A stretch of DNA of 64,000 bases from Hyphomicrobiales bacterium (lineage in GTDB: Bacteria; Pseudomonadota; Alphaproteobacteria; Rhizobiales; Rhizobiaceae), in contig UCKM01000019.1 of the NCBI GenBank assembly GCA_900473175.1, positions 84,049-148,048 on the forward strand, in the 5' to 3' direction. Shown here piece after piece: positions 17,787 through 27,156 of the stretch. The translations under genes and the position numbers were made by a program. The notes beneath the pieces were generated by a model. The model did no database searches and was not told where the DNA came from. It saw only the letters and a list, made by a program, of their open reading frames with translations. Positions within the stretch are counted from its first letter, which is position 1. The number at the start of each line of letters is the position of its first letter.

Positions 17787-18824
17787 ATGAACAAACATCC
17801 AGCATTTCAGGCCGCAACCGGCCGGACCGTTGATGAGATCACGCAAGGCCGTCGCCTGCGGCGCATGCGCAAGGCCGATTGGTCACGGCGGCTGGTCCAG
17901 GAAAACCAGCTGACCGTCAATGATCTGATCTGGCCGATTTTCCTGTGCGAGGGCACCAACAGGCGCGAGGACATCAACGCCATGCCCGGCGTCCAGCGCG
18001 TCTCCGTCGATATGGCTGTGCGCGAAGCCGAGCGGGCGGCGAAGCTCGGCATCCCAGCGATCGCCACTTTCGCCAATATCGATCCAGCCCTGCGCGACGA
18101 CACGGGATCGGGTATTCTTGATCCGGACAATCTGATCAATCGCGCTACGCGAGCGATCAAGGATGCAGTGCCGCAGATCGGCATGATCACCGACGTTGCG
18201 CTCGACCCGTTCACCAGCCACGGCCATGACGGCATCCTGCGTGACGGCATCATCGTCAATGATGAGACGGTTGCGCAGATCACCAAGGGCGCCGTGCTTC
18301 AGGCGGCAGCGGGTGCCGACATCATCGCGCCATCGGACATGATGGATGGCCGTATCGGCGCCATTCGCGAGGCGCTCGACCAGAACGGCTTCCAGGACGT
18401 GGCGATCATGGCCTATGCGACGAAGTTCGCCTCCGCCTTCTATGGCCCCTACCGTGAAGCCATCGGCACTTCCGGGCGGCTGAAGGGCGACAAGAAGACC
18501 TATTATATCGATCCGGCCAATACGGACGAGGCGGTGCGTGAAGCCGAACAGGATATCGCCGAAGGCGCCGATTCACTCATGGTGAAACCCGGCCTGCCCT
18601 ACCTCGACATCATCCGCCGGCTCAAGGATGCGTTCGCGATGCCGACATTCGCCTACCAGGTGTCGGGCGAGTATACGATGATCAAGGCAGCCGGTGCCAA
18701 TGGTTGGATCGATGAAGAACGCGTCATGATGGAAACGCTGCTCGCCTTCAAACGCGCTGGCTGCGACGGCATTTTGACCTATTTCGCGCCCATCGTTGCC
18801 GAGCGGCTTAAGGCCGGTGCCTGA
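17787..18824 (+). CDS. hemB: Delta-aminolevulinic acid dehydratase (porphobilinogen synthase)
   Basis: The 345-residue enzyme joins two aminolevulinates to form porphobilinogen in tetrapyrrole synthesis. Both Schiff-base lysines are visible, in IMAYATKFASAFYGPYREA and in SLMVKPGLPYLD. The usual zinc-binding Cys cluster is replaced by DVALDPFTSHGHDG, so this belongs to the cysteine-poor, Mg-dependent type common in alphaproteobacteria and Pseudomonas. The ATG at 17787 is preferred. The longer frame from 17481 overlaps hicB and lacks family similarity. Confidence 0.97.
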   Translation: MNKHPAFQAATGRTVDEITQGRRLRRMRKADWSRRLVQENQLTVNDLIWPIFLCEGTNRREDINAMPGVQRVSVDMAVREAERAAKLGIPAIATFANIDPALRDDTGSGILDPDNLINRATRAIKDAVPQIGMITDVALDPFTSHGHDGILRDGIIVNDETVAQITKGAVLQAAAGADIIAPSDMMDGRIGAIREALDQNGFQDVAIMAYATKFASAFYGPYREAIGTSGRLKGDKKTYYIDPANTDEAVREAEQDIAEGADSLMVKPGLPYLDIIRRLKDAFAMPTFAYQVSGEYTMIKAAGANGWIDEERVMMETLLAFKRAGCDGILTYFAPIVAERLKAGA

Positions 18825-18903
18825 CATCTTCTTGAATTTTCAATGCGGAGTTCCCAATTTCAGCGCAGCGGCAATCTGTCCGCGTTTGGAAACAGGAAAC
18901 GAA

Positions 18904-19374
18904 ATGAACACGAAGACCCTTGATGGCGACCTCATCAGCAACCGTCTGGATGACCGGCGGCTCTATCAGGGCGTGCTGACAAGCCGGGCATTCGCCTTTT
19001 TGCTCGACTACGTGATCGTATTTTTCCTCTGCATTCCCGTCGCGATCTTGATTGCAATCCTCGGCGTGGCAACGCTCGGCCTTGGCTGGGCACTGTATGC
19101 CGTCATGTTTCCCGCCGTTGCGCTGATCTATGTCGCCACAACGCTCGGCGGGCCGCGCCAGGCAACCAAGGGCATGCAGATGATGGGCGTCAGGCTTGAG
19201 CGCCTCGACGGTCAGCCCGTCGACAGCCTGCTTGCCGTCATTCATACGGTCCTCTTCTGGGGGCTGAATGTGGTGCTGACGCCGTTCATCCTGCTGGCAA
19301 CACTCTTTCTCGATCGCAAGCGGACTTTGCACGATCTCCTCCTGGGCACCGTCGTCGTCCGCGCATATCATTAA
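18904..19374 (+). CDS. RDD family integral membrane protein
   Basis: The 156-residue protein has three hydrophobic segments (about residues 30-50, 55-82 and 105-130) and the RDD-family features: an Arg/Asp-containing first segment (RAFAFLLDYVIVF), GGPRQATKGMQMMGVRLERLDG between helices two and three, and the C-terminal KRTLHDLLLGTVVV. RDD proteins are linked to transport or ion homeostasis in some species, but the substrate here is unknown. ATG 18904 follows GGAAACGAA. It is followed by a terminator. Confidence 0.9.
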   Translation: MNTKTLDGDLISNRLDDRRLYQGVLTSRAFAFLLDYVIVFFLCIPVAILIAILGVATLGLGWALYAVMFPAVALIYVATTLGGPRQATKGMQMMGVRLERLDGQPVDSLLAVIHTVLFWGLNVVLTPFILLATLFLDRKRTLHDLLLGTVVVRAYH

Positions 19375-19379
19375 TCCCG

Positions 19380-19403
19380 AAGGCTCCGCACGGAGCCTTT
19401 TCT
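19380..19403 (+). terminator. Rho-independent terminator after the RDD gene
   Basis: AAGGCTCCG-CA-CGGAGCCTTTTCT forms a compact stem followed by a T-rich tail, five bases after the RDD stop codon. Confidence 0.88.
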
Positions 19404-19418
19404 CTCAGGTTTGAAACG

Positions 19419-19841
19419 ATGAATACTCGATCTTTTGCGCTCGCGGTTGCGGCGCTGCTCTTCTATGGCCTTGGCACGGCGAACGGTCTCGCCGCATCGC
19501 CGGCGGGACGGTTCTGCGGCGAAATGATTTCAAATGGTGACTATCGCGACGTCGAAACGGTCCTCAACGTGGATAAATCCGGGCGCATAGACGGAACCTA
19601 CGAGGCCAGGGAAGGCAATGCGCGTCTGCAGGGCACTTTGAAGGAGACGGACCCGGGTAGCGGTCCCTCCAGGACGGTAATCTGGACCGACAAATATGGT
19701 ACGGGGCTCCTCAATCTGAATTTCTCGGACGACTACAGCGCGTTCAAGGGCCGTTGGGGCCCATCGGATAATGGCAGGTTCGAAGCGGCCAGCCACACAT
19801 GGAGCGGCGTGCGCTGCAACCCGCAATCGGCGAAGCAGTAG
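19419..19841 (+). CDS. Small secreted protein of unknown function
   Basis: This 140-residue precursor has a clear Sec signal (MNTRSFALAVAALLFYGLGT, predicted cleavage near GLAASP). The mature part has two Cys residues (RFCGEM and GVRCNP), consistent with one disulfide. Regular strands such as GRIDGTYEAREGNARLQGTL suggest a small beta-barrel (lipocalin-like), but I do not recognise the family. It starts 45 bases after the RDD stop and just downstream of that gene's terminator. Confidence 0.75.
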   Translation: MNTRSFALAVAALLFYGLGTANGLAASPAGRFCGEMISNGDYRDVETVLNVDKSGRIDGTYEAREGNARLQGTLKETDPGSGPSRTVIWTDKYGTGLLNLNFSDDYSAFKGRWGPSDNGRFEAASHTWSGVRCNPQSAKQ

Positions 19842-19879
19842 CACCGAAGACTTTCACAGCTGAATACAATATAATTGAA

Positions 19880-19909
19880 TTGACGTTTCAGACGGTCGTA
19901 CGATTCTAT
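19880..19909 (+). promoter_or_regulatory. Sigma-70-type promoter candidate for bpt
   Basis: TTGACG at 19880-19885 and TTCTAT at 19904-19909 are separated by 18 bases. They lie 29 bases before the bpt ATG. This is a good fit to the housekeeping promoter pattern, but it has not been tested. Confidence 0.5.
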
Positions 19910-19938
19910 AGGTGATAAAGACCGTTTCAGGACCTTGA

Positions 19939-20685
19939 ATGACGCATCAACCGCAGCAGTCACCACAGTTCTTCCTGACAGCTCCCTCGCCCTGTCCCTA
20001 TCTGGAGGGACAGTTCGAGCGCAAGGTCTTCACGCATCTGGTTGGCGGACGTGCAAGCGAGCTCAATGATCTCCTGACGCAAGGCGGGTTCCGGCGTTCG
20101 CAGAATATCGCCTACCGGCCGGCCTGCGAAAACTGCCGGGCCTGTGTCTCGGTGCGTATCCTTGCCGGAGAATTCAAGCAAGACAAATCGATGCGCCGCG
20201 TCTGGAACCGCAACCGCGACCTGATCGGGAATATTCATCACGCCGAACCATCGACAGAGCAATATTCGCTGTTCCGCCATTACCTCGACGCCCGTCACAA
20301 CAAGGGCGGCATGTCGGAGATGACGGTTCTCGATTACGCGATGATGGTCGAGGACACCCATGTGCCGACGCAGATCATCGAATACCGGCGGCGCGGTCCG
20401 GATTCCTTCATTACCAAGAAGGGCGAAGGCGAACTCATCGCCGTCGCGCTCACCGATATCATGGGTGACGGTCTGTCGATGGTCTATTCGTTCTTCAATC
20501 CCGAGCACGCCAGCCGTTCGCTCGGCACCTTCATGATCCTCGATCATATCCAGCGCGCTGCTGCCGCCGGACTTCCCCATGTCTATCTCGGCTACTGGGT
20601 GGAAGGCTCGCGCAAGATGCAATACAAGATTCGCTACACCCCCCAGGAACATCTCGGACCCAAGGGGTGGGAACGCCAAGACTAG
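19939..20685 (+). CDS. bpt: Aminoacyl-tRNA:protein transferase of the N-end rule (Bpt/Ate family)
   Basis: The 248-residue enzyme transfers an amino acid (leucine in characterised bacterial Bpt) from tRNA to the N terminus of proteins, marking them for ClpSAP. Family landmarks are [40 protein letters not shown] with its Cys cluster, [20 protein letters not shown], and the C-terminal [20 protein letters not shown]. The length matches the bacterial Ate-like family. It has its own promoter candidate upstream. Confidence 0.94.
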   Translation: MTHQPQQSPQFFLTAPSPCPYLEGQFERKVFTHLVGGRASELNDLLTQGGFRRSQNIAYRPACENCRACVSVRILAGEFKQDKSMRRVWNRNRDLIGNIHHAEPSTEQYSLFRHYLDARHNKGGMSEMTVLDYAMMVEDTHVPTQIIEYRRRGPDSFITKKGEGELIAVALTDIMGDGLSMVYSFFNPEHASRSLGTFMILDHIQRAAAAGLPHVYLGYWVEGSRKMQYKIRYTPQEHLGPKGWERQD

Positions 20686-20750
20686 ACCTCCAGCCTGCCC
20701 CGATACTGCCCTGGCATGCGGCACCCCATAACCAGTTCGGAAAACGCCGC

Positions 20751-21650
20751 ATGTCACAGCTTCATCTCGACCATCGCAAGGGTTTGCTTATCACCGGGCT
20801 CGGCGGGCTTATCCTGACCGCCGACATTCCCCTGCTGCGCCTCGGCCAGGGTGAAACCTGGTCGACCCTGCTGCTACGCAGCGCCACCACCTTCGTCTGT
20901 GCGTTCATTTTCTGGGTAATCTGGAGCCTCGCCACCGGAAAATGGCGACCCATTGTACCAGGCCGGGTGGGTTTCGTGGTGGCCGGGCTCTATGGCCTTA
21001 CGTCGATCACCTTCATGATCGCGGTCTACAACACCAAGACCGCCAACCTCGTCTTCATCCTGGCGTTCAACACCGTGTTCTCGGCGCTGCTTTCCTGGAT
21101 CTTCCTGAAGGAACGGCCGAAACCAATCACCTTCGTGGCCATGTTCTTCATGCTGATCGGCGTCGGCATCATCGTTCGCGAGGGGCTTTCTTCCGGTCAT
21201 GTCTTCGGCGATCTGGTTGCCCTGCTTTCGACCTTCATACTATCCACTGCAATCACGGTAAGCCGCTCATCGGGCAAGGATATGGGCTTTGCTGCGATCA
21301 TCGGCACGGCCCTGCCGATGATCGTTGCTGCCTTCATGGTGGCGCAGAACGGCTATGCGGTCGCCGCGCCCGGCTGGATCATCTTCAACGGCGCGATTGT
21401 GACGACGCTCGCCTTCCTCTGTCTGGCGACCGGTCCAAAGTTCATCTCAGGGCCGGAGGTTGCGATGTTCTATCTGTTGGAAACCGTGCTCACGCCGATC
21501 TGGGTGTGGATGATTTTCGCCGAGCGCCCGAGCGACCCGACGCTGGTTGGTGGACTGATCATCATTACTGCCCTGGTCGCTCATTCGCTCTGGCAGATGT
21601 TTCAGACCCGCAGGATGGCGCGGATGGCGGCACTGCGCCATCCGGTCTGA
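20751..21650 (+). CDS. EamA/DMT superfamily membrane transporter
   Basis: The 299-residue protein has about ten transmembrane helices arranged as two EamA repeats. A typical segment is IAVYNTKTANLVFILAFNTV with FLKERPKP closing the first repeat. The second repeat has VAMFYLLETVLTPIWVWMIF and the closing FAERPSDPTLVGGLIII. The substrate is unknown and likely a metabolite exporter. The ATG at 20751 places the first helix correctly. A longer frame from 20667 overlaps bpt. It is convergent with the RND gene, the stops being five bases apart. Confidence 0.9.
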   Translation: MSQLHLDHRKGLLITGLGGLILTADIPLLRLGQGETWSTLLLRSATTFVCAFIFWVIWSLATGKWRPIVPGRVGFVVAGLYGLTSITFMIAVYNTKTANLVFILAFNTVFSALLSWIFLKERPKPITFVAMFFMLIGVGIIVREGLSSGHVFGDLVALLSTFILSTAITVSRSSGKDMGFAAIIGTALPMIVAAFMVAQNGYAVAAPGWIIFNGAIVTTLAFLCLATGPKFISGPEVAMFYLLETVLTPIWVWMIFAERPSDPTLVGGLIIITALVAHSLWQMFQTRRMARMAALRHPV

Positions 21651-21655
21651 CGTCC

Positions 21656-24600
21656 TTATTCGGCTGCCTCAGCGACAACTCCGCTCGACGGATGCAACGG
21701 CACCGAGTGGCCGATTCGCGGCATTGCACCCGCCTCATCCGGCCTGTTCGGGCGGAAGGACCAATGGAACGCCCGGCCCATCCAATGGCTGACATCGTCC
21801 ATGATCGTATAAAACGACGGAACGAATACGAGTGAAAGGACGGTCGAAACCAAGAGGCCGCCGATCACCGCGATCGCCATCGGCGCGCGAAATTCACCGC
21901 CGTCGCCGAACGCCATGGCCGCAGGCAACATGCCCGCCGACATGGCGATCGTGGTCATGACGATCGGCCGGATGCGTTTGCGGCCGGCATCGATGATCGC
22001 CTCATTGCGCGCGATACCATGTTTCACCTCTTCGACGGCAAAGTCGACGAGCATGATGGCGTTCTTGGTGACGATACCCATCAGCATCAGAATGCCGATG
22101 ACGACGGCCATCGAAACCGAATTGTTGGTCAGGAGCAGCGCGACAGCGACGCCCGCAATCGACAGCGGCAGCGACATCAGGATTGTGAAGGCATGGAAGA
22201 TACTGCCGAACAACAGAATGAGCACGACGAAAACGAGCATCAGCCCCATGATCATCGCATTGCGGAAGCCGGTGAAGACTTCGCCCATGACTTCGGCGTC
22301 GCCAGTTTCCTGAATACGCACGCCTTCCGGCATGGATTTCGCGGGTTCAAGATTCTTGACGATCGCAAGCCCTTCACCGATCTCCTTGCCGCCTGCCATA
22401 TTGGCGCCGACGACGACGCGCCGTTCGCGGTTGAAGCGCTCGATCGAGGATGGCCCCTGACCGAAGGTAATGTCGGCTATGGATTCCAGCGGCACGACGA
22501 CACCCGCGGGCGTTGTCACAGTCAACGTGCTGAGAATAGTCAGATCGCGGCGTGATTCTTCCGACAACTGAACACGGATCGGAATTTGCCGGTCGCCAAT
22601 GGTGTATTTGGCAAGGTTGGCATCAAGGTCGCCCAACGTCGCAACCCGCAGCGCATCCGATACCTGGGACGTGGAGATACCGAGCTCCGCCAGCTTGTCC
22701 ATACGCGGCGTGACAATGATTTCCGGCCGGTCGAGCGCTGCGGTGGACGATACAGCCTGGAAATTGCCGGTGGCGGTCATGGCGCTCTGCAACAGACGGG
22801 CCTGCTCGCTCACCTTGTCGCCATCGCTGCCGATGACGCCGACGGCAAACTCGCGCTCACCGCGGTCATTGACAAAATTCGCCCGCAGATCAGGCACTTC
22901 CGACAATTTGTTGAAGATATCGACTTCGATCTGCTTCTGTGTCCGCTTCCGCTCGCTCTTGTGGCTGAGCTTGACGATCATCGTGGCGCGGCGCGTGTCG
23001 AGCGATCCGGTCGGCGAGGCGCCGCCGGTGACATATGTCTGCTGGACTTCAGGAATCTCGCGCACCTTCACCGACGCCTGATCCGAAACGCGCAGCGTCT
23101 CGTCAATGGGGGCGCCGGGGGGTAGTTCGAGACTAACGGCGACTCGGGCCTCGTCCTGTGGCGGAACGAAGCCGGAAGGCAAAAAGCCCATGGCCCAAAT
23201 GGCGGCAGCAAATATTGCGACGCCGCTGATCAAGGTCAGCCAGCGATAGCGTAGGGTTACGGTAAGGAAGCGGGTATAGGCGCGAATCCAGCCGGTATCC
23301 CCCTCACCGTGATGCAGGCTCTTGCCGTCGCGCAGGAGATAGGCCGTCATCATTGGCGTGATCAGCCGGGCAACGAGCAGCGAGAAGAACACCGCTACGG
23401 CGACGGTCAGGCCGAACTGCTTGAAATATTGCCCGGCAATGCCGCTCATGAAGCTCACCGGCGCAAAGACCGCGATGATGGTTACCGAGATGGCGATGAC
23501 GGCAAGACCGATCTCGTCGGCGGCTTCCAGCGAAGCGCGGTAGGGCGATTTGCCTGAGCGCATATGGCGGACGATATTCTCGATTTCGACAATAGCATCA
23601 TCAACGAGGATACCGGTCACCAGCGTGATACCGAGCAAACTGATCAGATTGAGCGAAAAGCCCAACATGTCGATCGCCCAGAAGGTGGGAATGGCCGAAA
23701 GCGGCAAGGCGATCGCCGCAATCAGCGTGGCGCGAATGTTGCGCAGGAACAGAAAGACCACGACAATCGAAAGAAGCGCGCCTTCAACCAGCGAACTCAT
23801 TGCCGATTCGTAATTGCCGTAGGTGTAGTTCACCGAATTGTCGATGATGTGGAAACTTGTATCGGGGTATTTCTGCTGCAGCTGATCCATGCGCGCCTGC
23901 ACCAGCGCGAAAACATCCGTGTCGCTGGCGCCTTTGGCGCGGAATACGCCGAGCGAGACCACCGTCTGATTGTTGACGCGGGCAAAGGATTTCGGCTCCT
24001 CATAGGAGTCACTGATCGTACCCAGAGCGTCGAGACGCACGGAGCGTCCGCCGGCAAGCGGGATCTCCACCGCGCGCAGATCATCGAGCGTGCGCGACGC
24101 ACCGAGGGTGCGAATGGTCTGCTGCATGGTGCCAAGATCGCCGCGCCCGCCCGTCAGGTCGGCATTCATGGATTTCAGCGCCCGGTTGACGTCCCAGGCG
24201 GTAACACCGAGTGCTGTCAGGCGGTCCGGATCAAGCGAGACGCGAATTTCGCGAGTGACGCCGCCATAGCGCTCGACGCGGCCAACTCCTTTGAGGCCCT
24301 GGATATCGCGAATGATCTTGTCGTCGACGAACCAGGAAAGCTCTTCCGACGTCATGGTCGGGGCGGAGACGCCGTAGGTCAGGATCGCCGAACCCTCGAC
24401 ATCCACCGAGTTGATGATCGGCTCCTTGATCGTGGCTGGGAGGTCGTCGCGAATGCGCGACACCGCGTCCTTGACGTCGTCGAGCGCCTTTTGCGTATCG
24501 ACCTCGAGACGGAACTCGACGAGCGTTGTCGAATTGCCTTCGGTCAGATTGCTTGTGACATTCTTGACGCCGGTGATATTGGCGACCGAGTCTTCCACCC

Positions 24601-24802
24601 GCTTGGCAATCTGGGTTTCGAGCTCGGTCGGCGCAACGCCAGGATCGGTGACTGATACCGAGATCAAGGGCACGTCGATATTGGGAAAGCGCGTGATCGG
24701 CAGCTTGGCGAACGCCATCAAGCCCAGAACCACGAGCACGACAAAAAGAAGAATGGACGGAACCGGATTGCGGATCGACCAGGCGGATATGTTCCAGTTC
24801 AT
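21656..24802 (-). CDS. RND-family efflux pump inner-membrane transporter (AcrB/HAE1 type)
   Basis: The 1048-residue proton-driven exporter has 12 expected helices and two large periplasmic loops. Typical features are the N terminus ISAWSIRNPVPSILLFVVLV, LPITRFPNIDVPLISVSV, the TM4 proton-relay motif LVTGILVDDAIVEIENIVRH with the Asp pair, and the C-terminal LMLMGIVTKNAIMLVDFAVE. Its ATG overlaps the stop of the upstream adaptor gene by four bases. No outer-membrane channel gene is present, so it probably uses a TolC-like protein encoded elsewhere. The substrates cannot be predicted. Confidence 0.95.
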   Translation of the reverse strand: MNWNISAWSIRNPVPSILLFVVLVVLGLMAFAKLPITRFPNIDVPLISVSVTDPGVAPTELETQIAKRVEDSVANITGVKNVTSNLTEGNSTTLVEFRLEVDTQKALDDVKDAVSRIRDDLPATIKEPIINSVDVEGSAILTYGVSAPTMTSEELSWFVDDKIIRDIQGLKGVGRVERYGGVTREIRVSLDPDRLTALGVTAWDVNRALKSMNADLTGGRGDLGTMQQTIRTLGASRTLDDLRAVEIPLAGGRSVRLDALGTISDSYEEPKSFARVNNQTVVSLGVFRAKGASDTDVFALVQARMDQLQQKYPDTSFHIIDNSVNYTYGNYESAMSSLVEGALLSIVVVFLFLRNIRATLIAAIALPLSAIPTFWAIDMLGFSLNLISLLGITLVTGILVDDAIVEIENIVRHMRSGKSPYRASLEAADEIGLAVIAISVTIIAVFAPVSFMSGIAGQYFKQFGLTVAVAVFFSLLVARLITPMMTAYLLRDGKSLHHGEGDTGWIRAYTRFLTVTLRYRWLTLISGVAIFAAAIWAMGFLPSGFVPPQDEARVAVSLELPPGAPIDETLRVSDQASVKVREIPEVQQTYVTGGASPTGSLDTRRATMIVKLSHKSERKRTQKQIEVDIFNKLSEVPDLRANFVNDRGEREFAVGVIGSDGDKVSEQARLLQSAMTATGNFQAVSSTAALDRPEIIVTPRMDKLAELGISTSQVSDALRVATLGDLDANLAKYTIGDRQIPIRVQLSEESRRDLTILSTLTVTTPAGVVVPLESIADITFGQGPSSIERFNRERRVVVGANMAGGKEIGEGLAIVKNLEPAKSMPEGVRIQETGDAEVMGEVFTGFRNAMIMGLMLVFVVLILLFGSIFHAFTILMSLPLSIAGVAVALLLTNNSVSMAVVIGILMLMGIVTKNAIMLVDFAVEEVKHGIARNEAIIDAGRKRIRPIVMTTIAMSAGMLPAAMAFGDGGEFRAPMAIAVIGGLLVSTVLSLVFVPSFYTIMDDVSHWMGRAFHWSFRPNRPDEAGAMPRIGHSVPLHPSSGVVAEAAE

Positions 24803-26007
24803 TTGATCGCCCCTGTCGCCTCATCGTTCACCCGAACCGGCGTGACACGGTCGCCATTGGCAACGAACGTCCCAGCACGGGCGACGACATCCTCGCCTTC
24901 CGCCAGACCTTGCAATATTTCAACCGAACGGTCGTTGCGGATACCAAGCTCAACCTTGCGGCTCTCAATCACGCCATCCTTGACCACCTGCACCAGCGCG
25001 GCGCGACCATGGTAAACCACGGCGGAAAGCGGAACGCTGATCCCGTCGCGCCGCGTCAATTCGATCACGGCGCGGGCAAAGTTGCCGGGCCGGATCGAAG
25101 GATTCCTCTCAAGAGCAATCTTCACGGAGCCAAGACGCGAGCTTGCCGCGATCTCTGGCGAGATAAGTCGCACGTGGCCAGCGACCGGTTCATCCATGCC
25201 CGATACCCGCACGGACACTGGCATGTTTTCCTTGAGGCGCGGCAGATCGACTTCTGGAACATTGGCCGAAAGTTCAAAATCCTGGTCGCGCGCTATGCGG
25301 AAGAGCGGCCCGGCGTTGAACGAAACGGTGCCGCCGAGAAGTGCGTTGCGGCTGAGGACCACACCGCTTGTCGGCGCCTTCACGTCGGCTTTTTCCAACC
25401 GCAGCAACACATCGCGCTTTTGTGCGGCAACAAGCGCCAGTTGCGACTGCGTTGCGACGAGCGCTTGCCGCGAGGTGTTGAGGCGGGCATTGGCGCTGTC
25501 ATAGGCATTGGTGGCGTTGTCCAGCTCCATCTTGGAGTTGATGCCCTTCACCGCGAGGGCTCGCGCGCGGTCGAGCGCTTCAAGCGCCTGGCGCACGGCA
25601 ATCTGGGCGTCGACAATCTGCGCTTCCGACTGGGCGATGGATGCATCGGCCTGGGCGCGCTGCGCATCGATCTGGGCCAGCTGGATCTGGAGTGACGACT
25701 TGTCCAGCCGGGCGAGAACATCGCCTTCCTTCACAACGTCGCCCTGATCGGCATTGAGTTCAAGCACAAGCAAGCCTGCCACATCGGTGCCGACAGCAAC
25801 CTCCTGGCGCGGCACGATGGTGCCGGTCACAGTAATCGTCGATACCATCTCATTCTGGCGCGCAGGAGTGACGTTGATAACCGGAGCCTTGGCCTCCTGG
25901 ACGGCTGCGGCGGCCTTCTCTTCGGCGTATCCGCTGGCAGTAAGGGACGGCGACAGGCTCAAGGCAAGAGCCACGGAAATCAGAACTTTTTTGCTGTAAC
26001 GGCTCAT
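24799..26007 (-). CDS. RND efflux periplasmic adaptor (membrane fusion protein)
   Basis: The 402-residue adaptor has a Sec signal (VLISVALALSLSPSLTASGY). It is followed by the barrel-sandwich domain (VPRQEVAVGTDVAGLLVLEL, then VKAPTSGVVLSRNALLGG) and a long alpha-hairpin rich in Ala/Gln/Leu (about residues 105-185). A beta-barrel domain and membrane-proximal domain complete the usual order. It bridges the inner-membrane pump and the outer-membrane channel. It is translationally coupled to the pump gene by an ATGA overlap and lies 26 bases after the TetR gene. Confidence 0.95.
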   Translation of the reverse strand: MSRYSKKVLISVALALSLSPSLTASGYAEEKAAAAVQEAKAPVINVTPARQNEMVSTITVTGTIVPRQEVAVGTDVAGLLVLELNADQGDVVKEGDVLARLDKSSLQIQLAQIDAQRAQADASIAQSEAQIVDAQIAVRQALEALDRARALAVKGINSKMELDNATNAYDSANARLNTSRQALVATQSQLALVAAQKRDVLLRLEKADVKAPTSGVVLSRNALLGGTVSFNAGPLFRIARDQDFELSANVPEVDLPRLKENMPVSVRVSGMDEPVAGHVRLISPEIAASSRLGSVKIALERNPSIRPGNFARAVIELTRRDGISVPLSAVVYHGRAALVQVVKDGVIESRKVELGIRNDRSVEILQGLAEGEDVVARAGTFVANGDRVTPVRVNDEATGAIK

Positions 26008-26033
26008 TTGAAAACTCGGGGTAAGAGCAAGAT

Positions 26034-26747
26034 TTATCTAGGGGTCGGGATGGGTCGCAGCAGTGACTCGGCCAGCGCGCGGAACACAGGTTCCAGCGCT
26101 TCGACCGGCACGCCCTGCGACGGGAAATTGCGCATGATGATCCCCTCGCCCATCGCCGCCAGCGAGGCAACGACGAGTTCCAGGTCGCCGATGGGATCGA
26201 TCTCGCCGCGCGCCTTGGCTGTCTCGAGCGCAGCAAGAAGCTTTTCGCGCATAAGGCCTTCATGCAATTCGCAGGTGGCCGCGACAGTCTCGTTGCGCAT
26301 CGCCTCGGCGCGCACTTCGACAAAAAGACGCGCGCTGGAATCGGCCGGGCCAGGACCGCTCGTGTTCAACGACATCTTCCGCACATGATCGATACCGACC
26401 CGGGTTATGGCGTCGATGATGTTGTCCGATTGCAGCATGCGATCGAGGATTTCCGCACTTTGCTGGCGATGCATCGCCGCGATCGTCTCGATGATTGCTT
26501 CCTTGGAGGGAAAATAGCGATAGAGAGCACCCGGGCTCATGCCCGCCTCTGAGCAGATCTCGTTCATGGAAGCGCCGCGGAACCCGGAGCGGATGAAACA
26601 GCTCATAGCCGCGTTCAGAATGCGCTCTTCCTGCGCCTCGCGGTTGCGGGCGCGCTTGCCAAACAGCTTTGCGACGAAACAATGCGACGTATCCGACTCG
26701 GTATCGGACACACGTGCCGCCTGCCGCGGCAGGAGGTGATCAACCAT
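26034..26747 (-). CDS. TetR/AcrR-family repressor of the RND operon
   Basis: The 237-residue regulator has an N-terminal helix-turn-helix (ERILNAAMSCFIRSGFRGAS, then MNEICSEAGMSPGALYRYFP) and a variable C-terminal ligand-binding domain. An unusual extra N-terminal stretch of about 35 residues precedes the DNA-binding domain, so a later start near residue 28 is possible. The ATG at 26747 does follow a GAGG site. It is the first gene of the tetR-adaptor-pump operon, and a perfect palindrome sits 15 bases upstream, which suggests autorepression relieved by a pump substrate. Confidence 0.92.
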   Translation of the reverse strand: MVDHLLPRQAARVSDTESDTSHCFVAKLFGKRARNREAQEERILNAAMSCFIRSGFRGASMNEICSEAGMSPGALYRYFPSKEAIIETIAAMHRQQSAEILDRMLQSDNIIDAITRVGIDHVRKMSLNTSGPGPADSSARLFVEVRAEAMRNETVAATCELHEGLMREKLLAALETAKARGEIDPIGDLELVVASLAAMGEGIIMRNFPSQGVPVEALEPVFRALAESLLRPIPTPR

Positions 26748-26761
26748 GGAGCCTCAGAAAA

Positions 26762-26779
26762 AGAGAGAATGTTCTCTCT
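26762..26779. promoter_or_regulatory. Palindromic operator candidate of the TetR-RND operon
   Basis: AGAGAGAATGTTCTCTCT is an 18-base perfect palindrome lying 15 bases upstream of the tetR start. A second, imperfect copy of the same theme (GAGAATGATCGCTCTC) lies at 26812-26827. Their position and symmetry fit TetR-family operators over the operon promoter. Confidence 0.7.
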
Positions 26780-26850
26780 CATTTATCGCAAAGCGAAGGC
26801 ATGGTCAATATGAGAATGATCGCTCTCGTTTATATTCTCACATCGTAGGT

Positions 26851-27144
26851 TTACGCCGGAGATGCGAGACGATGCAGCCCACGCGTAATTTCGCCAGCCT
26901 TCTTGCGCACTTGCGCTACATCGTAGGCCGACTGCATGCTGAGCCAATGGTCGGCGGTACCACCGATAACATATTCAAGGCGTAGCGCCATCTCGGCCGA
27001 TATGGCGCTTTGGCTGGACAGCACGCGGTATAGTTGCGACCTCGTGACCCCCAGCGCTTGGGCGACAGCACTCACCGGAAGGTTTAGGGCATCGATATCG
27101 TCTTTCAGGAGCACGCCCGGGTGCGGCGGATTTTTCATGGTCAT
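26851..27144 (-). CDS. higA: HigA family antitoxin (XRE helix-turn-helix)
   Basis: The 97-residue protein begins MTMKNPPHPGVLLKDDIDAL, the characteristic HigA start, and has the helix-turn-helix LPVSAVAQALGVTRSQLYRV. It continues with EMALRLEYVIGGTADHWLSM, also typical. The ATG at 27142-27144 is preferred because AGGAGG (27153-27158) stands eight bases upstream. An ATG at 27150 is also in frame. It directly follows a decayed higB. The antitoxin frame is intact. Confidence 0.92.
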   Translation of the reverse strand: MTMKNPPHPGVLLKDDIDALNLPVSAVAQALGVTRSQLYRVLSSQSAISAEMALRLEYVIGGTADHWLSMQSAYDVAQVRKKAGEITRGLHRLASPA

Positions 27145-27156
27145 GGACATGACCTC

